From an uncultured Anaerolineae bacterium (GTDB taxonomy: Bacteria; Chloroflexota; Anaerolineae; Anaerolineales; Villigracilaceae): DNA of 41,115 bases. The notes beneath the pieces were generated by a model that was not told where the DNA came from, ran no database searches, and was given only the letters and a program-made list of their open reading frames with translations. The position numbers and the translations under genes were made by a program. Location of the stretch: contig CAILYI010000086.1 of assembly GCA_903838415.1 (NCBI GenBank), forward strand, positions 1 through 41,115. The letters run 5' to 3'. Shown in pieces: positions 33,188-41,115 of this stretch; position 1 is the stretch's first letter; the number at the start of each line of letters is the position of its first letter.

Positions 33188-34120
33188 TTACCTTCTTAAT
33201 GATGATGCCATGCGGTGCCAGGTGTGTCGCCGCCCGCGCAGCGCCATCGACCAGGCATAGATATTTTCCGGCACGGCAATTCCCAGTGTCCCGGCGTCGC
33301 CGAGATGGTGAATATCCGCGCCGCTCATTTTGCTCCACAAGGCCAGCTGCTCGATAGTAGAAATGCTGGCGCCTTCTTGGGAAGTGCCGACCGTGTTCAT
33401 TGCCAGCAGGTTGAGACTGTGGGCGACCTCGATCAGGGCGCGCGCGGCTTCCACCGTCATGCCTGGCACCGTGCCCGGAGCGGGCAGCAGGATGCCATCC
33501 GCGCCATCCCCGGCCAGCCTGCGGATCTCTTCCGCGTCCATCGCCGCGCCGGAGACGCCAGCGGTGTGCATTTTCCCGGCGAAAATGGCAATCCTGTCAC
33601 CCAGCGCGGCGCGGATCGCGGCGGCTGAGCGGCAAATTCCCTGCATGGTGACGCCGGTATGCGGGTTGCCGGTAATCGCCAGGAAATCGGCGCCCTGTTC
33701 CAGCGCCAGGCGGGCGTTTTCCACGGTTGCCAGGCGCCCGGAGGAAGTGAGCGCCTCGGGGTCTTCGATCGGTTCTAGGTTCAAACCGACGGGTCGCCCA
33801 ATCCAAGCCTTGACCTGGTTGATGGTGACACCCAGCCCGAAAGGGAAACGCCCGAAAATTTTTGATTCAGATGGGGAATTTTCGTTGGGAAAGCCGAAAA
33901 CTTGCGGTGCGGTGACATCGTAGAAATTCAGCAAAACCAGGTCCGCGCCCATGCTGGCGGCCAGCTCAGGGTTCGAGACCTTATCGATCAGCGGCGGCGC
34001 TGCGGCGTTGATCTCCGCTGCGACGATGCGGCCTTCGGACAGGCGAATCCCTTCGACAATTTGACGCGGCGTCATCGTGACGAAATCCGACGCGTTTGCA
34101 TCCAGCAGTCGTTTTGTCAT
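33188..34120 (-). CDS. DUF7916-like TIM-barrel protein
   Basis: A 310-aa protein whose opening MTKRLLDANASDFVTMTPRQIVEGIRLSEGRIVAAEI and the following APPLIDKVSNPELAASMGADLVLLNFYDV match a family often found in PTS operons and annotated as DUF7916 or as a phosphonomutase-like protein. The alternation of strands and helices, and glycine-rich ends such as DGILLPAPGTVPG, indicate a TIM barrel. The activity is unknown. Its place between EIIA and nagA implies a step in amino-sugar use; since NagB is absent, an isomerase or aldolase type function is conceivable, but this is speculation. Confidence 0.65.
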   Translation of the reverse strand: MTKRLLDANASDFVTMTPRQIVEGIRLSEGRIVAAEINAAAPPLIDKVSNPELAASMGADLVLLNFYDVTAPQVFGFPNENSPSESKIFGRFPFGLGVTINQVKAWIGRPVGLNLEPIEDPEALTSSGRLATVENARLALEQGADFLAITGNPHTGVTMQGICRSAAAIRAALGDRIAIFAGKMHTAGVSGAAMDAEEIRRLAGDGADGILLPAPGTVPGMTVEAARALIEVAHSLNLLAMNTVGTSQEGASISTIEQLALWSKMSGADIHHLGDAGTLGIAVPENIYAWSMALRGRRHTWHRMASSLRR

Positions 34121-34149
34121 ACCGTTTTCCTACAAATAAAAAGTGGAGC

Positions 34150-34614
34150 TTATAGTTCAACCGTGTAAAGCACATCCTGCCCGGCGACCGCCCGGTCGAT
34201 GGCGTTTTTTTCAATGACGGCCTGTTCGGGCAAGTCGGGCAAAATAACGGGGGAGATGGCATTGTATCCGGCGGCGGCGATCACGCCCAGATCGAAAGTA
34301 ATCACGCGCTGACCGGCCTTGACGGTATCCCCCACCTGGGCATGCAGCGTGAAGCCCTGGCCTTTCAGGTTGACCGTATCCAGCCCGATATGGACGAGCA
34401 CCGTGACAAGTCCATCCTCAGACTGGACGGCAAAAGCGTGTCCCGCACTGTGCAAAATGATGAGTTTGCCGTTGATCGGCGCCAGGGCCACGCCTTCGCC
34501 CGGTTCGACCGCCAGTCCATCTCCAAGCATTTTTTCCGAGAAAACGGGGTCGGGCACTTCTTCAATCGGCACGACGATGCCAGAAAATGGCGAAAGAACG
34601 CTTGTTTTGCCCAT
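34150..34614 (-). CDS. PTS EIIA component (glucose/GlcNAc family)
   Basis: A 154-aa IIA-Glc domain. The phosphorylated His is His75 in VTVLVHIGLDTV, with the supporting His59 in ILHSAGHAFAV. KGQGF and DLGVIAAAGYN follow at the usual places. It receives phosphate from HPr (the HPr-EI fusion in this operon) and passes it to EIIB. The gene lies 2 bp after EIIB. In other bacteria this domain is part of a NagE fusion; here it is a separate protein. Confidence 0.93.
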   Translation of the reverse strand: MGKTSVLSPFSGIVVPIEEVPDPVFSEKMLGDGLAVEPGEGVALAPINGKLIILHSAGHAFAVQSEDGLVTVLVHIGLDTVNLKGQGFTLHAQVGDTVKAGQRVITFDLGVIAAAGYNAISPVILPDLPEQAVIEKNAIDRAVAGQDVLYTVEL

Positions 34615-34616
34615 GC

Positions 34617-34868
34617 TTAGCCCTGGCGCATGATTTTATTCATGGCTGTGCCGATCAATTCGGCGTACGTTCCAACCACGACCTGCACGCCTTTGCCCAT
34701 CAGGATCGGGCGTCCAATCATGCCGAGCGAGATCAATTTTTTCGTATCCACTTTGGATGTGTCTTTCAGTGTTCCGCGCAGGCGAGTGATGCAGCCTTCA
34801 ATCTCAACGATATTTTCCTTGCCGCCCAGCGCCTCAATGAATTGGCGCGCCTTTTCATCTATCTCCAT
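34617..34868 (-). CDS. PTS EIIB component (glucose/GlcNAc family)
   Basis: An 83-aa IIB domain: KARQFIEALGGKENIVEIEGCITRLR, with the phospho-accepting Cys26 in the family motif CxTRLR, and ending GMIGRPILMGKGVQVVVGTYAELIG. Start at ATG 34868 because AAGGAG lies 7 nt upstream; the frame open further upstream would add residues without a better ribosome binding site. It takes phosphate from EIIA and hands it to the sugar carried through EIIC. A hairpin with a GAAA tetraloop separates it from EIIC. Confidence 0.9.
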   Translation of the reverse strand: MEIDEKARQFIEALGGKENIVEIEGCITRLRGTLKDTSKVDTKKLISLGMIGRPILMGKGVQVVVGTYAELIGTAMNKIMRQG

Positions 34869-34893
34869 GGGAATCTCCTTGTATCCAAGATGG

Positions 34894-34923
34894 ACGTGTC
34901 GTGACCTTTCGGCCACGACACGT
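34894..34923 (-). promoter_or_regulatory. 13-bp mRNA hairpin with GAAA tetraloop between EIIC and EIIB
   Basis: On the minus strand ACGTGTCGTGGCC pairs with GGTCACGACACGT over a GAAA loop (one G-U pair): 13 bp in all, between the EIIC stop and the EIIB ribosome binding site. No U-tract follows, so it is not an intrinsic terminator. Stable hairpins like this commonly fix different amounts of neighbouring proteins by mRNA processing or protection. Confidence 0.65.
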
Positions 34924-34940
34924 TTGGTTTTGAAAAAGGG

Positions 34941-36038
<1,098 letters not shown>

Positions 36039-36154
36039 GTTTATATTCTCCTTTTACAAAAATTGGGTGGTGAAAAAATGTGGGCCGAATGAAAAATGCG
36101 ATTGTGCTTTCCGATAACACCTCCTTGAGAAATGATCAGAAAAAGATAATCGAG

Positions 36155-37408
36155 TTACTTCTGAGGAAAAATGCGTCCAATATTTGAAATGAATTTGGCA
36201 ACCATTAAGTCCGAGCCCAATTCCGCTTGTGGATTGAAGACCTTCATCACATATGGGACAATGTTCAAGACCTGGCTAATCGGGCTGTTGCGTCCGGGTA
36301 AGCGGATAATTCGTCCATAACCGGTATAAGCACCCCGCGAGGTATCGTCCATAAAGATGATCGTGGAGTATTCATCCTTCCCGGCAGGGATTTCGTCCAC
36401 TGCGCCGATCACAATCGAGGTCAGCGGGGCGGATTTCAAGCTGATACCGGCATTCTTCAACATATAAAACACATCAGCCAGCACTCCAGATACGCCCGCC
36501 TGGCGAGCTTTTTCGGAACGGATGACTTTGACCTGCTCTGGTAGGGGGAAATTGACCGGATTTGGGTCAACCAGCTCAACTTTTGCGGCGCGCGCTCGTA
36601 AATCAGCCAGTGTGAGATCGCCCAGGATTTCGATTTGTTCCAGGCTGGCGGGCTCCATTCCGCGGCTGTGCGCTTCCTGCAAGAAATCGACCCCGGCGGG
36701 ATCCAGACCGAGGGCAACTGCGCAAACCATATCCACCGCCAGCGGGTTGGTGCCGACAATCACCACGCCCAGTTCCACCGGTTGACCTGAAACTTCGCCG
36801 CCCCTATCCAGGGCTTGAATGGCATCGACCGCGATCAGGTCCACCGGCACCGCGGACAGCAGATCCACCATTTTCTCGGGCAGCAGGTGGCTGTCACTTA
36901 ATTGCTCGCTTTTTGGCAGCAGCGTCAGCAGTTGACGGATGGCTCCGGCAAAGGGCACCAGGGTGCTCTGTCGCAGTTTGGGCAGCATCACTTTGAAGGG
37001 CGCATCCAGCCAGGCGCTGGGCAGTTTTGCTTCTTTGGCCGCCTTGCCAGCTTTGAGCGTCACGCTGCGCATGGCCGCTTCGTCAAGGTGCAGCAGGCGC
37101 GCCTTGATTTTGGAACTCAGCCCGGGGTATCCGGCCAGTTTGAGACCGTAGCGGGCCGGGAAATCGGGCAAGCTGTTGGCGGCAAGGGTCACATTGGCGG
37201 GTTTGAGCGCCTCCGCCACGCCTTCAACGAATCCGGTGTTGGTATGAGCGTGTGGCGCAAGCTTGGAATGCGCCCAGGGACAATCCGCCAGTAGAATCGC
37301 GGATTTTTGCTCAAGGGATACGCCCAAAGCTGCCGATGCGGTTTTCAGCCCGGCTGCGATTTGCGCCGGGTCGTATTTTTCCAGATTAAGCAGGTATATT
37401 TTTTCCAC
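36155..37408 (-). CDS. DUF362-domain protein
   Basis: A 417-aa protein with the DUF362 pattern in its N-terminal two thirds: HTNTGFVEGVAEALKPANVTLAANSLPDFPARYG, VDLIAVDAIQALDRGGEVSGQPVELGVVIVGTNPLAVDMVCAVALG (the last segment, NPxAVDxV..LG, is the family's hallmark). No CxxC cluster is visible, unlike some DUF362 proteins that carry a ferredoxin domain. The molecular role is unknown. It begins 12 bp after the SIS gene and is followed by a 116-bp gap before EIIC, the largest gap in the operon. Its presence among sugar-uptake genes is unusual. Confidence 0.75.
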   Translation of the reverse strand: MEKIYLLNLEKYDPAQIAAGLKTASAALGVSLEQKSAILLADCPWAHSKLAPHAHTNTGFVEGVAEALKPANVTLAANSLPDFPARYGLKLAGYPGLSSKIKARLLHLDEAAMRSVTLKAGKAAKEAKLPSAWLDAPFKVMLPKLRQSTLVPFAGAIRQLLTLLPKSEQLSDSHLLPEKMVDLLSAVPVDLIAVDAIQALDRGGEVSGQPVELGVVIVGTNPLAVDMVCAVALGLDPAGVDFLQEAHSRGMEPASLEQIEILGDLTLADLRARAAKVELVDPNPVNFPLPEQVKVIRSEKARQAGVSGVLADVFYMLKNAGISLKSAPLTSIVIGAVDEIPAGKDEYSTIIFMDDTSRGAYTGYGRIIRLPGRNSPISQVLNIVPYVMKVFNPQAELGSDLMVAKFISNIGRIFPQK

Positions 37409-37420
37409 GGAAGCTCCTGT

Positions 37421-38167
37421 TTACAGGTGAGGGTTGCGCTTTGACCAGATGCGCAGCAGTTTTTGATTTTGTTCGACGGCGCCCGGCATATTGGAACTCT
37501 GATAAATGGGTAATTCATTCTGGCTGGCCTGCAGCCGAAAAACCGTTTCGGTGACCAGACAGTTCCAGATGGTCGAAAACAGGATGGTCGAGGCGGGTCC
37601 CACCATCCAGGGCGTCCCCGGCACGCTGACGATGCTATCTCCGGGCGGGCCGCCAGTGTCGATGAGATGGTCGACCACTTCGCTCAAGCGTTTGCCCACG
37701 CAAGAGAGCGGAGCCATCCTACAGTAAGCGGAGTTAGTGACACCGATTACGCATAGGCCGCGTTCCCGGGCGGAGATGGCCATTTCGATGGGCAGGGCAT
37801 TGACGCCGCTGCTCGAAAAAACGAACAAGATTTCATCTGAAAGCGGCGAATACCGTTCGAGCAGCGTTGCGGCCAGGCCGGGAGTGCGCTCAAGCTTTGA
37901 CGATAATTGCGCGCTCTCGTGCACCATGACGGCCGGGGAAAGAATGGGTACCACGTTGGCCAGTCCACCAGCGCGATAGTGCCCTTCTTCCGCGATCATG
38001 TGAGAGTGACCCGTCCCAAAGATGAAAATCCGTCGATTCTGGCGGATGGTTTCAGCCATCAACCCGGCGATTAGCGCCAGTTGGCTGGTTTGTTTCGCAA
38101 TCAGCTCGGTTTGCAGCGCCTGAACGGTGTTGAAATATGCCTGGATCCCTGCGCAGCTCTCTTCCAC
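37421..38167 (-). CDS. SIS-domain sugar-phosphate-binding protein
   Basis: A 248-aa SIS protein of the UPF0309-like group: RIFIFGTGHSHMIAEEGHYRAGG and LFVFSSSGVNALPIEMAISARERGLCVIGVTNSAYC, the two phosphosugar-binding loops. GTG start at 38167, immediately after the regulator's stop (38168). SIS domains isomerise or sense amino-sugar phosphates. It could take over the glucosamine-6-phosphate step that NagB would do, or convert N-acetylmannosamine-type sugars; this is inference. It lies 12 bp before the DUF362 gene. Confidence 0.85.
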   Translation of the reverse strand: MEESCAGIQAYFNTVQALQTELIAKQTSQLALIAGLMAETIRQNRRIFIFGTGHSHMIAEEGHYRAGGLANVVPILSPAVMVHESAQLSSKLERTPGLAATLLERYSPLSDEILFVFSSSGVNALPIEMAISARERGLCVIGVTNSAYCRMAPLSCVGKRLSEVVDHLIDTGGPPGDSIVSVPGTPWMVGPASTILFSTIWNCLVTETVFRLQASQNELPIYQSSNMPGAVEQNQKLLRIWSKRNPHL

Positions 38168-38908
38168 TCAGTTCTCCACTCTTAGCTCGGCCTGGAAAAT
38201 GTACTTGTCGCCGCGATAGTAGGATTCTACGATTTCGACAATTCGGTCGGTTTGATCGTAGGTGGTGCGAAAAATATGCAGGGCCGGGCTTTTTCGGGGG
38301 ATGTGCAAAATGCCGGCTTCAGCCTGCGGGCAGGCGGCGGCTGTAATTTTCTGGATAGCCCGGGTGGGGGATATGCCATATTTTTCTCTCATTAACTGAT
38401 AGAGCGAACGCCCTTCCAGATTTTCCAGCTCGATGTCCGCAAAATAGCGCGCGGGCAAATAGGCCGTTTCAATCGCCATCGGTTCGTGATCCGCCAGCCG
38501 CAGGCGCTTCAGGAAGACCATTTTTTCGCCCACCGGGATGTTAAACGCTTTGGATGTTTCCGCATCCATCAGGCAGGCTCGCATCTCCAGGACAGTGCCG
38601 CCAGGACGCTGGCCGCGATTTTGAATATCGTCAGAAAAACTGGTCAATTGCTTAAGCATCTGATCGATGCGCGGTTGGGTGACAAAAGTTCCTCGACCGG
38701 ATATCCGTTCGAGGTAGCCTTCCGTGACCAGTTCTTTCAATGCGCTGCGGACGGTGATGCGGCTGACATTAAAGGAGCGGCAGAGATCAGTCTCGGTTGG
38801 GATTGAGTCGCCAGTTTGCCACTCACCGGAATGAATCCGTTCAAGCAGGATTTGCTTGATTTGGGCGTACAGTGGGGCCGGGAGTTTGCGATCGGGTGTG
38901 TTTGCCAT
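38168..38908 (-). CDS. GntR/HutC-family transcriptional regulator
   Basis: A 246-aa regulator: N-terminal winged helix (PLYAQIKQILLERIHSGEW, DLCRSFNVSRITVRSALKELVTEGYLERISGRGTFV) and C-terminal UTRA effector domain of the HutC type (MVFLKRLRLADHEPMAIETAYLP, RSLYQLMREKYGISPTRAIQKI). Such proteins of the NagR/YvoA/DasR group bind amino-sugar phosphates and repress uptake genes. As first gene of the operon, it likely controls itself and the rest through the palindrome at 38913-38926. ATG 38908 is the start. Confidence 0.92.
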   Translation of the reverse strand: MANTPDRKLPAPLYAQIKQILLERIHSGEWQTGDSIPTETDLCRSFNVSRITVRSALKELVTEGYLERISGRGTFVTQPRIDQMLKQLTSFSDDIQNRGQRPGGTVLEMRACLMDAETSKAFNIPVGEKMVFLKRLRLADHEPMAIETAYLPARYFADIELENLEGRSLYQLMREKYGISPTRAIQKITAAACPQAEAGILHIPRKSPALHIFRTTYDQTDRIVEIVESYYRGDKYIFQAELRVEN

Positions 38909-38912
38909 AATG

Positions 38913-38955
38913 TTATAACGTTATAATAATATTCCATTTCCCCCGTCCGAATCAA
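38913..38955 (-). promoter_or_regulatory. Operon promoter with palindromic GntR operator
   Basis: On the minus strand TTGATT (38955-38950), 18-bp spacer, TATTAT (38931-38926). A perfect 14-bp palindrome TTATAACGTTATAA (38913-38926) starts at the -10 box and ends 4 bp before the ATG; GTTATAAC suits the GT..AC half-site of GntR proteins. Another palindrome, TGACAATTGTCA, lies further upstream at 38984-38995. Confidence 0.65.
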
Positions 38956-39042
38956 TAGGTTTTGAAAAATTGTGACATTGACATGACAATTGTCAGGTTT
39001 GTTTTTCGTAAATCAAGCTGGTGTCCCCGTCAAATTACAATT

Positions 39043-39070
39043 AAAAAGAGGGGTGGTTCATCCACCCCTC
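39043..39070 (-). terminator. Rho-independent terminator of glpK
   Basis: On the minus strand GAGGGGTGG (39070-39062) pairs with its complement (39056-39048) over a 5-nt loop, followed by TTTTT. It lies 17 bp after the glpK stop. Confidence 0.9.
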
Positions 39071-39087
39071 CAGGTATCAGAAAAAGG

Positions 39088-40584
39088 TCACTCGATCCAG
39101 TCAAAGGTGCGGGTGACGGCTTTTTTCCAGCCCTGATACTCCTTATCGCGCAGGGCGGCGTCCATTTCCGGTTTCCATTCCTTATCCTTGGCCCAGTTGC
39201 TGCGCAGATCCTCCACATTCTTCCAGAAGCCGACCGCCAGCCCGGCGGCGTAAGCTGCGCCGAGCGCGGTGGTTTCTGCGACCTGCGGGCGGACAACGGG
39301 TACGCCCAGGATATCGGACTGGAACTGCATCAGCAGTTCGTTATAGACCATGCCGCCGTCCACTTTCAAAGCGGTCAGGTCCACCCCGGAGTCCTTGTTC
39401 ATGGCCTCCAACACTTCGCGGGTTTGGAAGGCGGTGGCTTCCAGCGCGGCGCGGGCAATGTGTCCGCGGTTGATGAAGCGGGTCATGCCGACAACGGCGC
39501 CGCGGGCGTCGCTCTTCCAGTAGGGAGCGAACAGGCCGGAGAAAGCCGGTACGAAATAGATGCCGCCGTTATCTTCAACCGTGCGGGCCAGCGGCTCAAC
39601 ATCGGACGATTTCTCGATCATTTTCAGGTTGTCGCGCAGCCATTGGACGAGCGCGCCGGTGATGGCGATGGAACCTTCAAGGCAGTACACGGCGGGCTCG
39701 TTGCCGATTTTGTATCCAAGCGTGGTCAGCAGGCCGTTTTTGGATTGAACAGGTTTGGTGCCGGTATTGAGCAGCATGAAACAGCCGGTGCCGTAGGTGT
39801 TTTTGGCTTCTCCAGCGCTGAAGCAGGTCTGGCCAAACAGGGCGGCCTGTTGATCACCCAGGTCACCTGCCACAGGGATGCCCTCGAGCGCACCGACCGC
39901 GTAGCCGTAGACTTCGGACGAGGCTTTGATGGCAGGCAGCATGGCGCGCGGAATGCCCAGCACTTTGAGCATCTCCGCATCCCAATCGAGGGTCTCAAGG
40001 TTCATCAACATGGTGCGGGACGCGTTGGAAACATCCGTGACATGTACGCCGCCCTTGGGGCCGCCGGTCAGATTCCAGATGACCCAGGTATCGATATTGC
40101 CGAAGAGCACTTCGTTTTTTTCAGCCCTGGCGCGCACGCCCTCGACATTGTCCAGAATCCATTTGACCTTGGGGCCGGAGAAATAGGTGGCCAGCGGCAG
40201 TCCCACCGTGGTGCGGAAGCGATCCTGTCCGCCCTCCTTGGCGAGGTCGTTGCAAATCGTATCAGTGCGGGTGTCCTGCCAGACGATTGCGTTGTAAACC
40301 GGTTTGCCGGTCGCTTTATCCCAAACGACAGCGGTTTCGCGCTGATTGGTGATGCCGACCGCGGCAATTTCTGCCGGGGAAATGCCGCTCTTCTTCAATG
40401 CGCCCGCGATGACTTCCTGGGTGCGAGTCCAGATTTCGATTGCATCGTGTTCGACCCACCCGGCTTTGGGGAAGATCTGTTCGTGTTCTTTTTGGTCAAT
40501 TCCCACCACTTGACCTTCGTGATTGAAAATCATGAAGCGCGTGCTGGTCGTTCCCTGATCAACTGCTGCTGAATATTTAGCCAT
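39088..40584 (-). CDS. glpK: Glycerol kinase
   Basis: A 498-aa FGGY kinase, the usual length of Glp[27 protein letters not shown] holds the ATP-binding DQGTTS loop; [11 protein letters not shown] and [13 protein letters not shown] are glycerol-site segments; [27 protein letters not shown] (TYGTG) and [31 protein letters not shown] complete the family signature. It phosphorylates glycerol to glycerol-3-phosphate with ATP. It is a separate unit: AAGGAAA upstream of ATG 40584 and its own terminator at 39043. No glycerol facilitator or dehydrogenase lies next to it. A TATAAT-like box (40624-40619) upstream may be its -10. Confidence 0.95.
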   Translation of the reverse strand: MAKYSAAVDQGTTSTRFMIFNHEGQVVGIDQKEHEQIFPKAGWVEHDAIEIWTRTQEVIAGALKKSGISPAEIAAVGITNQRETAVVWDKATGKPVYNAIVWQDTRTDTICNDLAKEGGQDRFRTTVGLPLATYFSGPKVKWILDNVEGVRARAEKNEVLFGNIDTWVIWNLTGGPKGGVHVTDVSNASRTMLMNLETLDWDAEMLKVLGIPRAMLPAIKASSEVYGYAVGALEGIPVAGDLGDQQAALFGQTCFSAGEAKNTYGTGCFMLLNTGTKPVQSKNGLLTTLGYKIGNEPAVYCLEGSIAITGALVQWLRDNLKMIEKSSDVEPLARTVEDNGGIYFVPAFSGLFAPYWKSDARGAVVGMTRFINRGHIARAALEATAFQTREVLEAMNKDSGVDLTALKVDGGMVYNELLMQFQSDILGVPVVRPQVAETTALGAAYAAGLAVGFWKNVEDLRSNWAKDKEWKPEMDAALRDKEYQGWKKAVTRTFDWIE

Positions 40585-40762
40585 TTTGTATTTTCCTTGG
40601 GCAGAGTATTTTGTATGAATTATAGTATCTTTACCCTCATGTTACCCACAAAAACATCGTTTTGGGGCTAGAAAATCCCATTGACCTGCCAATTTGATCA
40701 CCCAGGCGGAAAGTTATCCAGCCTGAAAACTCGAAAGCGCAGCCGACCATCCCCTTAAAGAG

Positions 40763-40800
40763 GGGCACCTACCCTGAAAGTGACTTCAGGATAGGTGCCC
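40763..40800 (-). terminator. Hairpin ending the right-edge gene
   Basis: Arms of 16 nt (GGGCACCTACCCTGAA at 40763-40778 and 40785-40800) pair with one mismatch over a 6-nt loop. It lies 48 bp after the stop of the partial gene on the minus strand. Confidence 0.6.
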
Positions 40801-40848
40801 AGGAACTAATCGTACTATTTGTTCTGAAAACCAGGATTAACTAACTGG

Positions 40849-41115
40849 TCAAGGGCTGGGTGTGGTCGGCATTGGAGTCGGAGTGACATACCCTGTCCGG
40901 AAAATGCGAGGCTGACCCCACAGGGCGCGATCGCCCGTGGTTGGGCCGGTGGAGAGAATTGTCAGGATGAATTTGACATTCTTTCCGGTCAGCGAACTCA
41001 GGTCTTTGTCAAACCGATAATACTTGCCTTCATTCTTTTCCTTCCATGTCCAGAAGGTTGTTACAGGGCCGGTGCCAACTTGATAATCCAGGCGGAAAGT
41101 GACATAGCATGAAGA
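40849..41115 (-). CDS. 3' end of a secreted-type protein (partial)
   Basis: The minus strand is open from the window edge to TGA 40849-40851, giving 88 residues: beta-strand-rich sequence (YVTFRLDYQVGTG, KYYRFDKDLSSLTGKNVKFILTILSTG, ALWGQPRIFR) and then a Thr/Pro tail VTPTPMPTTPSP. The pattern suits the last beta-sandwich domain of an exported protein with a linker-like end, as is common in cell-surface proteins of Anaerolineae. No catalytic motif is visible and the start is outside the window. A strong hairpin follows. Confidence 0.65.
   Translation of the reverse strand, partial: SSCYVTFRLDYQVGTGPVTTFWTWKEKNEGKYYRFDKDLSSLTGKNVKFILTILSTGPTTGDRALWGQPRIFRTGYVTPTPMPTTPSP

Noticed and set aside
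38962..40572. 536-aa open frame on the plus strand over glpK
   Set aside because: It lies fully antisense to glycerol kinase, is made of Gly/Gln/His-rich shadow sequence without motifs, and has no ribosome binding site.

Overview
The window looks like a chromosomal segment of a member of the Chloroflexota, most likely class Anaerolineae. This is an inference from the moderate to high GC content, the mix of PadR regulators, CPBP membrane proteins and heterodimeric ABC exporters, and a DnaA-domain-I-like initiator typical of the group. No rRNA or tRNA is visible, so the assignment rests on gene style alone.

Region 1 (1-5985) is a plasmid- or ICE-type replication and partition module. It holds a ParA ATPase, an overlapping ribbon-helix-helix partner, a 657-aa initiator that starts with a DnaA domain I, an SSB, a small membrane-anchored protein, and a coiled-coil/winged-helix/PD-(D/E)XK-like protein. 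The DNA carries the signals such a module needs. There is a 15-bp hairpin before parA, a cluster of CGGTAGC boxes between the partition pair and the initiator, and a 19-bp-spaced repeat array after the last gene. Most strikingly, six iteron-like boxes spaced 22-23 bp lie inside the initiator coding sequence and are followed at once by about 50 bp of AT-rich DNA. This looks like an intragenic replication origin. The start of a zinc-finger protein (possibly a transposase) runs off the left edge.

Region 2 (6167-12139) is accessory DNA with decay. It holds a small membrane protein, a remnant of a metallophosphatase start, a 13-bp inverted repeat, an AAA ATPase with a DUF234-type nuclease domain, and an intact metallophosphatase. 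It also holds an uncharacterised 508-aa protein on the minus strand, next to a 110-nt segment that folds on paper into a four-stem structured RNA, then a truncated TPR gene and a frameshifted DUF6155-like pseudogene.

Region 3 (12243-21676) is a redox and membrane locus. Two PadR regulators each sit with their own genes. One transcription unit (minus strand) carries PadR, a 4Fe-4S polyferredoxin and a DUF998 protein. The other (plus strand) carries a ketopantoate-reductase-like enzyme and PadR, followed by an NmrA-like reductase, a phytoene-desaturase-like oxidoreductase with an unusual C-terminal extension, a CPBP protein, a small membrane protein and a second NmrA-like reductase. A stand-alone CPBP gene lies between the two PadR units.

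Region 4 (21962-28771) holds an orphan PstS-like phosphate-binding lipoprotein with a strong promoter, then a MarR regulator, an SDR oxidoreductase and a heterodimeric ABC exporter with one degenerate and one consensus ATP site.

Region 5 (29180-38908, minus strand) is an N-acetylglucosamine PTS operon: GntR/HutC regulator, SIS-domain protein, DUF362 protein, EIIC, EIIB, EIIA, a DUF7916-like barrel protein, NagA, an HPr-EI fusion and a Cof-type HAD phosphatase, ending in a strong terminator. Sugar import, the general PTS proteins and deacetylation are all encoded together, but no recognisable NagB is present. Glycerol kinase (minus, own terminator) and the 3' end of a secreted-type protein close the window.
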